Assembly: GCF_000753735.1 (NCBI RefSeq)
Contig: NZ_JPIN01000008.1
Location: 124,001-188,000, forward strand
Direction: 5' to 3'
Source of the DNA: Pseudidiomarina atlantica
GTDB taxonomy: Bacteria > Pseudomonadota > Gammaproteobacteria > Enterobacterales > Alteromonadaceae
DNA length: 64,000 nucleotides
Shown one piece after another: positions 48,253 to 58,165 of this stretch (positions are counted from its first letter, which is position 1; each line of letters starts with the position of its first letter). Position numbers and translations under genes: made by a program. The notes below the pieces were generated by a model. It saw only the letters and a program-made list of their open reading frames with translations. It was not told the origin of the DNA and made no database searches.

Positions 48253-48791
48253 ACTGCCTCCACCAACTGCTGTAAACTTTCAACCGCTTTGTACAATCTT
48301 GATTTCACGGTATTCAAAGGTACATCAAGCTGTTGACTAATCTCTTGTAACTTGAGGTGTTGAAAAAACTTCAACTCCACTACTAAACGTTGTTCAACGG
48401 GCAACTGCTGCATCGCCTTCACTAATTGCTGGGTGCGCTGTTGGCCGTGATACACAGCTTCCGGATCATGCCAATCTTGCTGGCTCGCTTGCTGCTCAAA
48501 GTCATACTCATCGGCAAACTCGCGGCGACGCCGGAAGTGCTCAATGCAGCGATGATGAGCGATGGTCATCATCCAGTTTTTAAATGAGCTTTCGCCGCGC
48601 CATGCAGCCAAGTTACGAAATAGCGACAAAAACACGTCTTGCATTAAGTCCAAGGCATCGTCACGGCTGCCACTCATGCGCAAGGCATAGTTAAACACTA
48701 AGCCCTCGTAACGCTTGACCAATTGCAGCCAGGCTTGCTTGTTGTTTTCTAAGGCTCGTTGCACGAGCCGCTCGTCCGAAGGTGCAAACAC
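48249..48791 (-). CDS. ECF-family RNA polymerase sigma factor
   Basis: Alternative sigma factor of about 180 residues. Region 2 has WLQLVKRYEGLVFNYALRM, DDALDLMQDVFLSLFRNL and WRGESSFKNWMMTIAHHR. Region 4 has LPVEQRLVVELKFFQHLKLQ and the helix-turn-helix EISQQLDVPLNTVKSRLYK. The frame is open to an ATG at 48854, but the first 21 residues do not look like sigma. AGGA sits eight bases before a GTG at 48791, which I prefer. It overlaps the anti-sigma-like gene by four bases. Its promoter targets and signal are unknown. Confidence 0.9.
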   Translation of the reverse strand: MFAPSDERLVQRALENNKQAWLQLVKRYEGLVFNYALRMSGSRDDALDLMQDVFLSLFRNLAAWRGESSFKNWMMTIAHHRCIEHFRRRREFADEYDFEQQASQQDWHDPEAVYHGQQRTQQLVKAMQQLPVEQRLVVELKFFQHLKLQEISQQLDVPLNTVKSRLYKAVESLQQLVEAV

Positions 48792-48872
48792 AATTGAGTT
48801 CCTTTGTTCTTTGTCACTGTAGGCGTTCGCGGGCACAAAAAAGTTTACCAACAACTAAAATAGTTTCATTCA

Positions 48873-48905
48873 AGCACAAAAAAAGGCGACCGAAGTCGCC
48901 TTTTT
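48873..48905 (-). terminator. PiT transporter gene terminator (bidirectional)
   Basis: AAAAAGGCGAC (48880-48890) pairs with GTCGCCTTTTT (48895-48905) around CGAA. T-runs follow on both strands; on the minus strand it closes the phosphate transporter operon immediately upstream of the ECF sigma gene. Confidence 0.92.
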
Positions 48906-48934
48906 ACTCTGTCACAATTGTGCCGCAATCTTCT

Positions 48935-50203
48935 TTAGACGCCAAATGCGGCCTTGATAATAAAGAAGAAAATAATCGACATGACGGCACCAGCAGGTAA
49001 AGTCACTACCCACGACACTACAATATTGCGCACTACACCCAAGTTTAATGCAGCAATACCACGTGCCATACCAACACCTAATACCGCACCAACAAGCGTT
49101 TGTGTGGTTGAAATCGGCAGGCCAGTACCAGACGCGATAACTACGGTTGAGGCTGCCGCCAATTCTGCCGCGAAACCGCGGCTTGGGGTCAAGTGGGTAA
49201 TGCCTTTACCAATGGTCGCGATCACGCGCTTACCGAGCATCGCTAGCCCCAGCACGATACCGAATGCACCGACTGGAAGTACCCACCAAGCAAGTTGCGC
49301 TTTGCTGGCAATTTCACCGCCGCTGTTGACCACACTTACCACTGCCGCAAGCGGTCCAATTGCGTTAGCAACGTCGTTTGAGCCATGCGCAAATGCCATA
49401 GCACAAGCTGTGACTACCATCAAAATTGCGAAGACTTTCTCAACGTTGGTGTAATGCATGTCTTTGTCAGCTGACGGGTCGAACTTCAAGCGACTGATCA
49501 TGATTTTACCGAGAACACCCACCACTGCAGCGACGGCAAAAGCCAATGCAAAGCCCTCAATGGTACTGAATTGGATGCCAACGTGTTTCAAACCCTTCTT
49601 GATGGTAACAAGTGCAATAACGAAACCAGTCAATGCCATATAAAAAGGGACATAACGCTTGGCGCTCGCTAACGGGTTTTCGGAGTCAAAAATCAACTTT
49701 TGCGCACTAATAAAAACAAAATACGCCAGTAGACCCGCAATCATCGGAGTAATAACCCAACTCCCGACAATACCTAACACCTTTGACCATTCAACGGCTT
49801 CTGGACTCACACCCACAGCGGCAAAACCGACGATTGCACCAATGATTGAGTGGGTCGTCGATACCGGCCACCCCAAGTAAGAAGCAATCAGCAACCAAAA
49901 ACCCGCTGCCAGCAAAGAGCCAATCATACCGAAAACAAGCAACTCCGGCGTGTCAACGAAGAATGCTGAATCAATAATTCCTTTACGAATTGTTGAGGTA
50001 ACTTCGCCACCTGCTAAGTAAGCGCCGGCAAACTCGAAGATCATCGCGACAATGATGGCTTGTTTGATAGTTAGCGCTTTCGAACCGACCGAGGTGCCCA
50101 TTGCATTGGCAACGTCGTTCGCACCGATACCCCAAGCCATAAAAAACGCGAAGGCCGCAGCCAACACGATCAGGGTCATGTTATACGTAGAAATAATATC
50201 CAT
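48935..50203 (-). CDS. PiT-family low-affinity inorganic phosphate transporter
   Basis: Inner-membrane transporter of 422 residues with about ten helices. The two inverted PiT signatures are visible: GANDVANAMGTSVGSKALT near the N-terminus and HGSNDVANAIGPLAAVVS in the second half. It imports metal-phosphate with protons or sodium. The PhoU-like DUF47 gene lies 14 bases upstream on the same strand, a standard PiT partner. A strong terminator follows the gene. Confidence 0.94.
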   Translation of the reverse strand: MDIISTYNMTLIVLAAAFAFFMAWGIGANDVANAMGTSVGSKALTIKQAIIVAMIFEFAGAYLAGGEVTSTIRKGIIDSAFFVDTPELLVFGMIGSLLAAGFWLLIASYLGWPVSTTHSIIGAIVGFAAVGVSPEAVEWSKVLGIVGSWVITPMIAGLLAYFVFISAQKLIFDSENPLASAKRYVPFYMALTGFVIALVTIKKGLKHVGIQFSTIEGFALAFAVAAVVGVLGKIMISRLKFDPSADKDMHYTNVEKVFAILMVVTACAMAFAHGSNDVANAIGPLAAVVSVVNSGGEIASKAQLAWWVLPVGAFGIVLGLAMLGKRVIATIGKGITHLTPSRGFAAELAAASTVVIASGTGLPISTTQTLVGAVLGVGMARGIAALNLGVVRNIVVSWVVTLPAGAVMSIIFFFIIKAAFGV

Positions 50204-50217
50204 GATGAATCTCCGCC

Positions 50218-50898
50218 TTAGACTCGTGCAAGCATGAGTTCAAACCGTGCGCCTACGCGCTCGGCTAGGTCCGCGAGATCACCGACCCAATCTAAAATTT
50301 GATACAAGAACATCGCGTCTAAGGGATTCAAATCCCCTTCGATTTGACGCAATTGGCGACGCAGTTTCACTTGTAACGCGTCGGTGTCTTGCTCAATGCT
50401 ATCCAGTTCAGAAATGAGACTATCGACAATTTTACGCTCACGGCCTTTGAAGCCTACTTCGAGCAGGTCATCAAACTCACCAATGGTTTCTTTAGCTTTG
50501 TCGGTAGCGTCCAAACAACGCTGTAAATAGGCATCAAAACCTTCGACCATTGCCGCTGGGATTTGTAACTCGCGACCGGTGATCAGACCCGAGATATCCT
50601 TCGCCTTGTTGGCGATGCGATCTTGCTGCGACACCAACTCAAGTAGGTCGGTACGCTCAACTGGCATAAACAAACCACCTGGCAGGTTTAACCGAATGTC
50701 GCGCTTCAATTCATCAGCTGCGCGCTCTTTGCTCACGATGGTGCGACGATGCTCTTCGGCTTCATCCCAATTAGTGGCGTATACGGCTTGAAAGAAAGGT
50801 TTTAAGGTCATAGCACAGTCGTGCACTTGTTCGATATGCTCGATCATCGGTTTGATCGGAGACTTCGCAAACATTCCAAGAAATGAGTTTGCAGACAT
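50218..50898 (-). CDS. DUF47/TIGR00153 PhoU-like protein, PiT partner
   Basis: Cytoplasmic all-helical protein of 226 residues of the PhoU-like DUF47 (TIGR00153) family. It begins MSANSFLGMFAKSPIKPM and ends in FLYQILDWVGDLADLAERVG, both typical. Acidic residues such as those in EIDLL-like ERTDLLELVSQQDRIANKAKD probably bind metal. Its genes pair with PiT transporters and are thought to modulate phosphate uptake. It is the first gene of the two-gene operon. Confidence 0.92.
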   Translation of the reverse strand: MSANSFLGMFAKSPIKPMIEHIEQVHDCAMTLKPFFQAVYATNWDEAEEHRRTIVSKERAADELKRDIRLNLPGGLFMPVERTDLLELVSQQDRIANKAKDISGLITGRELQIPAAMVEGFDAYLQRCLDATDKAKETIGEFDDLLEVGFKGRERKIVDSLISELDSIEQDTDALQVKLRRQLRQIEGDLNPLDAMFLYQILDWVGDLADLAERVGARFELMLARV

Positions 50899-51067
50899 AA
50901 AAGTTCGCCTTTGTTGCTGCGTTAAGAGTCAATCTTGCCCGAATGAATCGGTTGCGCGCATACTAGCTAAAAGCATCGCGATGCGCAAAAAAAATAATTC
51001 CGCATTGTTATTGCGGAAAATCCTGTTTATTTTAAATCATTAACTCCACATTGTAAGTGACTCATTT

Positions 51068-51811
51068 ATGTTTGAATGGATATTTTTACCTGAAGCTTGG
51101 ATAGCACTCGCCACTCTAACTGCCTTAGAAATAGTGTTAGGTATTGATAATATTATCTTTATTTCGATACTTGTAGGCCGCCTACCGGAGCACCAACGGC
51201 AAAAAGCGCGGCAAATAGGCTTACTCTTGGCAATGGGTATGCGCATAGCGCTACTGCTTAGTATTGTTTGGGTGATGGGCCTCACAGAACCACTGTTTTC
51301 TGTTATCGGCTATGAATTCTCCGGACGGGACTTGATCTTGTTCTTCGGTGGTTTATTTTTGCTCGGTAAGAGTACCCTCGAGATACACCATAGTCTTGAA
51401 GGTACCCATGAACAAAAGAGTGCGGGTAAAGCCGCGACTTTCGGTGCCATTATCACGCAAATAGCGGTCATCGATATCGTCTTCTCGCTAGACTCGGTGA
51501 TTACAGCTGTAGGCTTAGTGGATTATGTCGCCGTAATGATTATTGCTGTGGTCGCTGCAGTGGTGGTCATGATGCTCGCGGCCAAAGCCATCGGCGATTT
51601 TGTTGACCGCCACCCAACTATCAAGATGTTGGCACTTAGCTTTTTGATTTTGATTGGTTTCACTTTGATGGGCGAAGGGCTTGGCTTCCACGTGCCGAAA
51701 GGCTATGTTTACTTCGCGATGGCGTTTTCACTTATCGTTGAACTGCTGAACATCAAAATTCGCAAACGCAACGAGCCCGTACAATTGAAAAAGCGGATTG
51801 AAGAAGAGTAA
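51068..51811 (+). CDS. TerC-family integral membrane protein
   Basis: Membrane protein of 247 residues with about seven helices. The family motif TALEIVLGIDNIIFISILVG contains the conserved acidic residue, and DIVFSLDSVITAVGL repeats it in the second half. TerC/Alx proteins are implicated in manganese efflux and in metallation of exported proteins; tellurite resistance is the historical name. A 12-base-pair terminator stem overlaps its last codons. It is divergent from the PhoU-like gene. Confidence 0.9.
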   Translation: MFEWIFLPEAWIALATLTALEIVLGIDNIIFISILVGRLPEHQRQKARQIGLLLAMGMRIALLLSIVWVMGLTEPLFSVIGYEFSGRDLILFFGGLFLLGKSTLEIHHSLEGTHEQKSAGKAATFGAIITQIAVIDIVFSLDSVITAVGLVDYVAVMIIAVVAAVVVMMLAAKAIGDFVDRHPTIKMLALSFLILIGFTLMGEGLGFHVPKGYVYFAMAFSLIVELLNIKIRKRNEPVQLKKRIEEE

Positions 51812-51830
51812 TCTTCAATCCGCCTTATTT
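51793..51830 (+). terminator. terminator built into the 3' end of the terC gene
   Basis: GCGGATTGAAGA (51793-51804) pairs perfectly with TCTTCAATCCGC (51812-51823) around a seven-base loop and runs into CTTATTT. The left arm and the stop codon (in the loop) belong to the coding sequence, so the last codons are under two constraints. Confidence 0.82.
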
Positions 51831-51855
51831 AGGCAACCTACCGATAGCTCGATAA

Positions 51856-52656
51856 TTAGAAGCTGTAAACTAAGGTCACCGCAGTTTCAGTATCGAGCTT
51901 TTCTTTGGTCGGATCTTCAAGAAACGAGTTGTGGTTAGCAGCCACTGAAAATTTCAGTGCCAGCGAGCTATTCACGTTGGCAGAAATCGATAATTCCGCA
52001 CGTGATTTGGTATTATCTTGGCCCACTTCGCTTGACGCTAACGCATTAAATTTGGACGTTTCAGTGATTTCCCAAACCAAGTTACCTGCCACACGTAAAA
52101 TTCCGCTGCTCTCTTGCTCTTGTACCACACCGTTGACGATCGGCTTGTTGACTGAGTAACCAGGACCGATTTCGTAGTCTGCAAACAGCGTCGGGCTGTA
52201 GCGATAACGCGCACCATAACCCACAGCTACGGTTCCTTGGTAGTCATAACCACTGAACTTATCTTCTTCGTAAGAACCGAAGACGAATAGTGACGAGCGG
52301 CTGTCAGGGCTAAATTTGTAGTTTGACTGCGCCGACATGAACAAGCGATCACCCGTAGTGAAACTCTCACCGGTCTCTTGGTCTTCTTGCTCTGAACGGT
52401 AGTAGTCAACGATGCCCTTGTGACGCCAATTCTCGTAGTCACGCGCGGCACTCAATTTGGTTTTGAAGGTTTCTGTTTCGGTGTTACCCGAGGTGAAGAG
52501 GAGGCCGAGCTCTGCCGATGCATCCCAATCTCTCTTTTGTTCCGTGTCTAAATCATTAGCATCGTCGTACATGAAAATAGATGCTTGTGCATGCGCACTG
52601 TGCATTCCAAAACATGCTACCACTGCTAACGCTGACAAAGTCTTTTTGAAGTCCAC
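51856..52656 (-). CDS. DUF481 outer-membrane beta-barrel protein
   Basis: Exported outer-membrane protein of 266 residues (YdiY-like, DUF481). After a signal peptide ending SAHA, the mature part starts with WDASAELGLLFTSGNTET, the family opening, and ends with the aromatic terminus AVTLVYSF of a beta-barrel. The frame opens with an ATG at 52686, but the first ten residues are not signal-like and GAGGT lies directly before a GTG at 52656, which I choose. Its function is unknown; relatives are called salt-induced. Confidence 0.85.
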   Translation of the reverse strand: MDFKKTLSALAVVACFGMHSAHAQASIFMYDDANDLDTEQKRDWDASAELGLLFTSGNTETETFKTKLSAARDYENWRHKGIVDYYRSEQEDQETGESFTTGDRLFMSAQSNYKFSPDSRSSLFVFGSYEEDKFSGYDYQGTVAVGYGARYRYSPTLFADYEIGPGYSVNKPIVNGVVQEQESSGILRVAGNLVWEITETSKFNALASSEVGQDNTKSRAELSISANVNSSLALKFSVAANHNSFLEDPTKEKLDTETAVTLVYSF

Positions 52657-52674
52657 AATTACCTCGTCTTTTCC

Positions 52675-52712
52675 GCTATCCCACATTACGTTTCAGTATA
52701 ACGTGGGATAGC
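52675..52712. repeat. 10-base perfect inverted repeat upstream of the DUF481 gene
   Basis: GCTATCCCAC (52675-52684) and GTGGGATAGC (52703-52712) flank 18 bases. It lies between fba and the DUF481 start. No T-run follows on the minus strand, so it may be an operator, or an RNA hairpin shielding the fba 3' end. Confidence 0.7.
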
Positions 52713-52730
52713 AGGCAAAAAGAACCCCGA

Positions 52731-53795
52731 TTAGTTCACTTTAGCGTCTAATTCGCCCGCTTCGTAGCGTTTGAACATTTCTTCGAGCGAAAGTGCTTTG
52801 ATTTTATGGGCTTGTCCTGCACATCCAAAGGCTTCGTAACGTGCTTTACAGATGTCGTACATCGCATCTGTTGACGCTTTCAAAAACTTCCGCGGATCAA
52901 AGTTGCTTGGGTTTTGCGCTAAATGACGACGCACTGCACCGGTAGAGGCTAAACGTAGGTCGGTGTCGATGTTGACCTTACGTACGCCGTGTTTGATGCC
53001 TTCAGCAATTTGTTCCACTGGCACACCATAAGTTTCTGGAATCTCACCACCGAACTCGTTGATGACTTTCAACCATTCTTGCGGCACTGAAGACGAACCG
53101 TGCATGACTAAGTGGGTGGTTGGAATCCGTTTGTGGATTTCTTTAATACGATCAATCGCTAAAATATCGCCAGTTGGCGGGCGGCTGAACTTGTAAGCGC
53201 CGTGCGAAGTACCACAAGCAATTGCTAATGCGTCAACGTTGGTTGCTTTGACAAACTGCGCGGCTTCTTCTGGGTCCGTCAACAGTTGGTCGTGGGTTAA
53301 TTTACCCTCGGCACCAACGCCGTCCTCTTCACCGGCTTCACCGGTTTCGAGCGAACCCAGCACACCTAACTCACCTTCGACCGATACGCCACAAGCATGT
53401 GCCATCGCCACAGCTGTTTGCGTCACCTGCACGTTGTAATCGTAGTCGGCGGGGGTTTTGCCATCTTCTTTAAGCGAGCCATCCATCATCACTGAGCTAA
53501 AGCCCAGCTGAATTGAGCGCTGACAGACCGCCGGTGAAGTCCCATGGTCTTGGTGCATAACGACTGGAATGTGTGGCCACTCTTCGATCGCTGCCAAAAT
53601 AAGATGACGCAAAAACGGTGCGCCTGCGTAAGTTCGTGCACCTGCTGAGGCTTGCACGATTACAGGGCTGTCGCAAGCATCCGCTGCTTCCATGATGGCG
53701 CGCATTTGCTCGAGGTTGTTCACGTTAAAAGCGGGTACACCGTAACCTTGCTCAGCAGCATGGTCGAGTAGTTGGCGCAATGAAATTAAAGCCAT
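52731..53795 (-). CDS. fba: class II fructose-bisphosphate aldolase (Calvin/type B)
   Basis: Cytoplasmic zinc-dependent aldolase of 354 residues, interconverting fructose-1,6-bisphosphate with glyceraldehyde-3-phosphate and dihydroxyacetone phosphate. The zinc ligand is in [12 protein letters not shown], with [12 protein letters not shown] and [10 protein letters not shown] further on. The sequence style is the Calvin-cycle-type (type B) aldolase rather than the E. coli FbaA type. It is the last gene of the tkt-epd-pgk-fba block. Confidence 0.96.
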   Translation of the reverse strand: MALISLRQLLDHAAEQGYGVPAFNVNNLEQMRAIMEAADACDSPVIVQASAGARTYAGAPFLRHLILAAIEEWPHIPVVMHQDHGTSPAVCQRSIQLGFSSVMMDGSLKEDGKTPADYDYNVQVTQTAVAMAHACGVSVEGELGVLGSLETGEAGEEDGVGAEGKLTHDQLLTDPEEAAQFVKATNVDALAIACGTSHGAYKFSRPPTGDILAIDRIKEIHKRIPTTHLVMHGSSSVPQEWLKVINEFGGEIPETYGVPVEQIAEGIKHGVRKVNIDTDLRLASTGAVRRHLAQNPSNFDPRKFLKASTDAMYDICKARYEAFGCAGQAHKIKALSLEEMFKRYEAGELDAKVN

Positions 53796-53831
53796 GGTTG
53801 ATCTCCTGATGTTTATTTTGTCTGGCTACGT

Positions 53832-55016
53832 TTAGCCATTCTCTGCGCGTTCTTCCAGAATCGCGACAGCTGGTAATTGCTTACCCTCTAAAAACTCTAA
53901 AAAGGCACCGCCACCGGTAGAAATATAACTGATTTGGTCAGCAATGCCGTACTTGTCAATCGCCGCTAAAGTATCGCCACCACCGGCAATCGAGAATGCA
54001 GAGCTAGCGGCAATGGCTTTGGCTAACACTTCTGTGCCGTGGCCAAACTGATCAAATTCAAACACGCCTACCGGACCATTCCATACAATAGTGCCTGCAC
54101 TTTGCAGAATTTTTGCAAAAGCTTCAGCGGTGTCCGGACCGATGTCAAAAATCATATCATCACTGGCGACCGCACTCACCTGCTTGGTCTCAGCTTGCGC
54201 TGCGGGGCTAAACTCCTTGCCGGTTACCACATCCGTCGGCAAAGGAATATCGCCGCCTTTGGCTTGCGCTGCGGCAACCAGACGTTGCGCTTCTTCAGTT
54301 AAGTCGGCTTCGTAAAGTGACTTGCCAACATTGTGGCCCGCTGCAGCGATGAAGGTATTGGCAATTCCGCCACCGACAATAAGTTGGTCGACAACACCAG
54401 ACAAAGACTCTAGCACGGTAAGTTTAGTCGACACTTTCGAGCCACCGACAATAGCGACCAATGGACGAGCAGGATTCGCCAAAGCTTTACCTAAAGCTTC
54501 GAGCTCAGCTGCGAGTAACGGCCCGGCACAGGCAACGTCAGCATACTTGGCCACGCCGTGAGTCGACGCCTGGGCGCGATGCGCCGTACCAAAGGCGTCC
54601 ATCACAAAGACATCACACAGTGCCGCTAGTTGTTGCGCTAGCGCATCATCGTTTTTCTTTTCACCTGGGTTAAAGCGGACGTTCTCAAACACGACCACTT
54701 CGTTGGCCGCTACATCCACCCCATTGAGGTAGTCTCTCGCCAGACGAACTGGAACATCCAAGGCTTCATTTAAATAATCGACCACCGGCTGCAGCGAGAA
54801 TTCATCAGCGTAAACACCTTCTTCTGGACGTCCGAGATGCGACATGACCATTACTTTGGCGCCAGCATCAAGTGCTTTTTTAAGGGTCGGAATGGCGGCT
54901 TTTAGACGCGCATCTGAGCTTACTTTACCGTCTTTGATCGGTACGTTGAGATCTTCACGAATCAATACACGCAAACCGTTTAAATCAAGATCATCCATGG
55001 TAATGACGTCAGCCAT
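53832..55016 (-). CDS. pgk: phosphoglycerate kinase
   Basis: Cytoplasmic glycolytic kinase of 394 residues that makes ATP and 3-phosphoglycerate from 1,3-bisphosphoglycerate. N-terminal substrate residues are visible in [21 protein letters not shown] and [13 protein letters not shown]. The nucleotide site has GGSKVSTKL and, later, WNGPVGVFE and GGGDTLAA. The frame opens at 55031 but AGAGGA sits before the ATG at 55016, the normal start ([12 protein letters not shown]). It lies between epd and fba on the same strand. Confidence 0.97.
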   Translation of the reverse strand: MADVITMDDLDLNGLRVLIREDLNVPIKDGKVSSDARLKAAIPTLKKALDAGAKVMVMSHLGRPEEGVYADEFSLQPVVDYLNEALDVPVRLARDYLNGVDVAANEVVVFENVRFNPGEKKNDDALAQQLAALCDVFVMDAFGTAHRAQASTHGVAKYADVACAGPLLAAELEALGKALANPARPLVAIVGGSKVSTKLTVLESLSGVVDQLIVGGGIANTFIAAAGHNVGKSLYEADLTEEAQRLVAAAQAKGGDIPLPTDVVTGKEFSPAAQAETKQVSAVASDDMIFDIGPDTAEAFAKILQSAGTIVWNGPVGVFEFDQFGHGTEVLAKAIAASSAFSIAGGGDTLAAIDKYGIADQISYISTGGGAFLEFLEGKQLPAVAILEERAENG

Positions 55017-55043
55017 GCTTATTCCTCTCACTTCATTTTCGGG

Positions 55044-56078
55044 TTAACTGTTCTGGTAGTGACGAATCATCACTTGCGCCGTATCTAACATACGGTTCGC
55101 AAAGCCCCATTCATTATCACACCAACAGAGTACTTTGATTAAATGCTTATCAGCAACACGGGTCTGGGTCCCATCGACAATACTTGAGCGCGGATCATGG
55201 TTGAAATCGATCGACACCAAAGGTTCATCGGTATAGCCCAATATCTGTGCCATTTTACCCCGTGCTGCTTGTGCCAAAACATCATTGACGCGGGCAATGG
55301 AGACTTCCGCACTAACGGTCACACTGATATCCATAGCAGTGACATTAGTCGTCGGTACTCGCACTTGGATAGCTTCAAATTTGCCAGCAAAATGCGGCAT
55401 GATGCGTTCTATCCCGCGCGCCAGCCGCGTATCGACCGGAATGATTGAGCGGCCTGCGGCACGCGCCAAGCGCGGATCTTTGTGATAAGCATCTATCACC
55501 TGCTGATCATGCATCGCCGCATGAATGGTAGTGATCGCACCACTTTTGATACCAAATGCTTGGTCCAGCACCTGCAATACGGGCACACTGCAGTTGGTCG
55601 TGCACGAACCGTTCGAAACGATACGATGCTGCGAGCTCAGTTGCTCGGTGTTGACGCCAAAGATTGCGGTGAAATCGACATCGGGCGCGCCAGGGTGCGA
55701 AAACAATACTCCCGGTATGCCAAGCGCCTGATAATGTTCGCCATCCTCGCGTGTACCGTGCACACCGGTACAATCAAGCACCATATCGAGCTGTAAATCC
55801 TGCCACGGTAAGTCGGTCACTTGCGACTGTGCCGAGATGCGAATCACATCATCTCCGACTCGCAAGGTATGCTCGTCGGCAGTGGTCACCGGCTGCTGAA
55901 ACCGCCCGTGACTGGTATCGTACTTGAGCAGGTGCGCCATTGAAGCAACTGGGGCGAGCTCGTTGATTGCAACGATTTCAACTTGCTCGCGATAACCACG
56001 CTCATACAATGCGCGCAGCACACTGCGGCCAATCCGACCAAAGCCGTTTAAAGCAATCCGCGCGCGCGTTTGACTCAT
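55044..56078 (-). CDS. epd: D-erythrose-4-phosphate dehydrogenase
   Basis: Cytoplasmic NAD-dependent enzyme of 344 residues that oxidises erythrose-4-phosphate for pyridoxal phosphate synthesis. The GAPDH fold is clear: [16 protein letters not shown] at the N-terminus and the catalytic cysteine in [14 protein letters not shown]. The residues after that and [16 protein letters not shown] match E. coli Epd more than GapA, as does the tkt-epd-pgk-fba gene order. The start overlaps the stop of tkt (ATGA). A glycolytic or gluconeogenic GAPDH role is less likely. Confidence 0.92.
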   Translation of the reverse strand: MSQTRARIALNGFGRIGRSVLRALYERGYREQVEIVAINELAPVASMAHLLKYDTSHGRFQQPVTTADEHTLRVGDDVIRISAQSQVTDLPWQDLQLDMVLDCTGVHGTREDGEHYQALGIPGVLFSHPGAPDVDFTAIFGVNTEQLSSQHRIVSNGSCTTNCSVPVLQVLDQAFGIKSGAITTIHAAMHDQQVIDAYHKDPRLARAAGRSIIPVDTRLARGIERIMPHFAGKFEAIQVRVPTTNVTAMDISVTVSAEVSIARVNDVLAQAARGKMAQILGYTDEPLVSIDFNHDPRSSIVDGTQTRVADKHLIKVLCWCDNEWGFANRMLDTAQVMIRHYQNS

Positions 56079-58087
56079 TCGCCCAGTAACTCCTCTGCAA
56101 CTGCAACGACGTTCTCGGTAGTGAAGCCAAAGTGCTTAAATAAGTCGCTAGCGGGAGCTGATTCGCCAAAGCTGTGCATACCCACGATGCGACCATGTAG
56201 ACCGACATACTTGTACCAGTAATCCGCAATGCCGGCTTCGACCGCAATACGTTTGGTGACGCTGCTTGGCAATACCTGTTCGCGATAGGCTTTATCTTGC
56301 GCATCGAATACATCAGTGGCTGGCATCGACACCACGCGCACCTGCTTACCATTGGCCTGCAAGGTCTTCGCTGCAGAAACTGCAAGAGCAACTTCGGAAC
56401 CGGTAGCAATGAAAATTAACTCAGGCGTCTCGGCACAGTCGAGCAACACGTAGCCACCACGCGCAATATTGGCTAATTGCTCGCTGTCGCGGCTTTGTTG
56501 CGCCAGATTTTGGCGGCTAAAGATCAATGCCGTAGGGCCGTCTTTGCGCTCGATGGCAGCTTTCCAAGCTACCGCTGATTCCACTTGGTCACATGGACGC
56601 CAAGTGCTCATATTAGGCGTGGTTCGTAAGCTCGCCATTTGCTCAACCGGCTGATGGGTTGGACCATCTTCACCTAAACCGATCGAGTCATGCGTGTAAA
56701 CAAAAATACTGCGCTGCTTCATCAGCGCCGCCATACGCACGGCATTGCGCGCATATTCCATGAACATCAAGAAGGTTGCTCCGTAAGGCACTAAACCGCC
56801 GTGTAAAGCAATACCGTTCATAATGGCCGACATGCCGAATTCGCGCACACCATAATAAACGTAGTTACCACTCGCGTCGTCTGCGCTCACGCCTTGGCTA
56901 CCCTGCCAAATGGTCAAGTTAGAACCGGCAAGGTCAGCCGAGCCACCTAACAATTCTGGTAATTTTGGACCATAGGCATTGAGCGCGTTTTGCGATGCTT
57001 TACGGCTAGCAATATCCGCCGGCTCGGCTTGCAGCTTTTCAATATAGGCTTGCGCGTGCGCTGCAAAATCCGCTGGTAAATCGCCAGCTAAACGACGTTG
57101 CAATTCGCTCGCAAGTTCTGGGTGCGCAGCGGCGTAGGCTGCAAACCGCTCATTCCAAGCGGCTTCTGCTGTGGCGCCTTGTTCGCGTGCTGACCAAGCG
57201 GCATAAACGTCATCTGGCACTTCAAATGCACCATAGTTCCAGCCTAGCTGTTCACGTGCAGCGGCAATTTCGTCGGCACCTAGAGGCGCACCGTGGCAGC
57301 TCTCGGTACCCTGCTTGTTCGGCGCACCGAAACCGATAATGGTTTTACAGATAATCAAAGTTGGCTTGCTGGTCTCGGCACGAGCCTCTTCGATGGCGGC
57401 TTTAATAGCGGCCGCATCGTGACCGTCGACTTTTTCAATTACCTGCCAACCATAAGATTCAAAACGTTTTGCGGTATCGTCGGTAAACCAACCCTCGACT
57501 TCACCATCAATCGAAATGCCGTTGTCATCGTAGAACGCAATCAGTTTACCAAGACCAAGCGTGCCTGCCAGCGAGCAGACCTCATGCGAAATACCTTCCA
57601 TCAAGCAGCCGTCGCCAAGGAAGGTATAGGTGTAGTGGTCAATAATGTCGTGTTGCGGACGGTTAAATTGCGCTGCAAGAATTTTCTCAGCTAACGCCAT
57701 ACCTACTGCGTTCGAGATGCCTTGGCCAAGCGGGCCAGTCGTGGTTTCAACGCCCGGTGTGTAACCATATTCTGGATGACCTGGGGTTTTTGAGTGCAAT
57801 TGACGGAAGTTTTTTAGTTCGTCGAGCGGTAGATCGTAGCCCGAAAGGTGCAGCAATGAGTAGATGAGCATCGAGCCATGACCATTGGAAAGAACAAAGC
57901 GGTCGCGGTCAGCCCATGCTGGATTTTCAGGGTTGTGTTTCAGATAGTCACGCCATAGTACTTCGGCGATATCGGCCATGCCCATAGGTGCACCCGGATG
58001 ACCCGAGTTAGCTTGTTGCACGGCATCCATGCTAAGCGCACGAATGGCGTTGGCTAGGTGCTTACGTTCTGAAACTGATGCTGTCAT
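56075..58087 (-). CDS. tkt: transketolase
   Basis: Cytoplasmic thiamine-diphosphate enzyme of 670 residues that moves two-carbon units in the pentose phosphate pathway. N-terminal [18 protein letters not shown], the TPP motif [14 protein letters not shown] with DDNGISIDG, and [20 protein letters not shown] are clear. The length matches E. coli TktA (663). It is the first gene of the tkt-epd-pgk-fba block and is separated from metK by 78 bases that contain a hairpin ending just before its ATG. Confidence 0.97.
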   Translation of the reverse strand: MTASVSERKHLANAIRALSMDAVQQANSGHPGAPMGMADIAEVLWRDYLKHNPENPAWADRDRFVLSNGHGSMLIYSLLHLSGYDLPLDELKNFRQLHSKTPGHPEYGYTPGVETTTGPLGQGISNAVGMALAEKILAAQFNRPQHDIIDHYTYTFLGDGCLMEGISHEVCSLAGTLGLGKLIAFYDDNGISIDGEVEGWFTDDTAKRFESYGWQVIEKVDGHDAAAIKAAIEEARAETSKPTLIICKTIIGFGAPNKQGTESCHGAPLGADEIAAAREQLGWNYGAFEVPDDVYAAWSAREQGATAEAAWNERFAAYAAAHPELASELQRRLAGDLPADFAAHAQAYIEKLQAEPADIASRKASQNALNAYGPKLPELLGGSADLAGSNLTIWQGSQGVSADDASGNYVYYGVREFGMSAIMNGIALHGGLVPYGATFLMFMEYARNAVRMAALMKQRSIFVYTHDSIGLGEDGPTHQPVEQMASLRTTPNMSTWRPCDQVESAVAWKAAIERKDGPTALIFSRQNLAQQSRDSEQLANIARGGYVLLDCAETPELIFIATGSEVALAVSAAKTLQANGKQVRVVSMPATDVFDAQDKAYREQVLPSSVTKRIAVEAGIADYWYKYVGLHGRIVGMHSFGESAPASDLFKHFGFTTENVVAVAEELLGE

Positions 58088-58090
58088 GTC

Positions 58091-58153
58091 AAAAACCCCG
58101 AATTGCTGCTAGAAATACGTTCAGATTGAGCGCGTATTGTCCACAATTCGGGG
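58091..58153 (-). terminator. metK terminator abutting the tkt start codon
   Basis: On the minus strand CCCCGAATTG pairs with CAATTCGGGG across a 38-base loop and is followed by TTTTT. Its right arm supplies the only G-rich sequence at ribosome-binding distance from the tkt ATG, so the hairpin may end metK transcripts and also limit tkt translation. Confidence 0.7.
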
Positions 58154-58165
58154 CTTCTAAGCAAA

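Noticed and set aside
48843-48868. autoregulatory ECF promoter (TGAAAC ... GGTA) before the sigma gene
   Set aside because: The spacing is 13 bases, too short for known ECF promoters of about 16-17.
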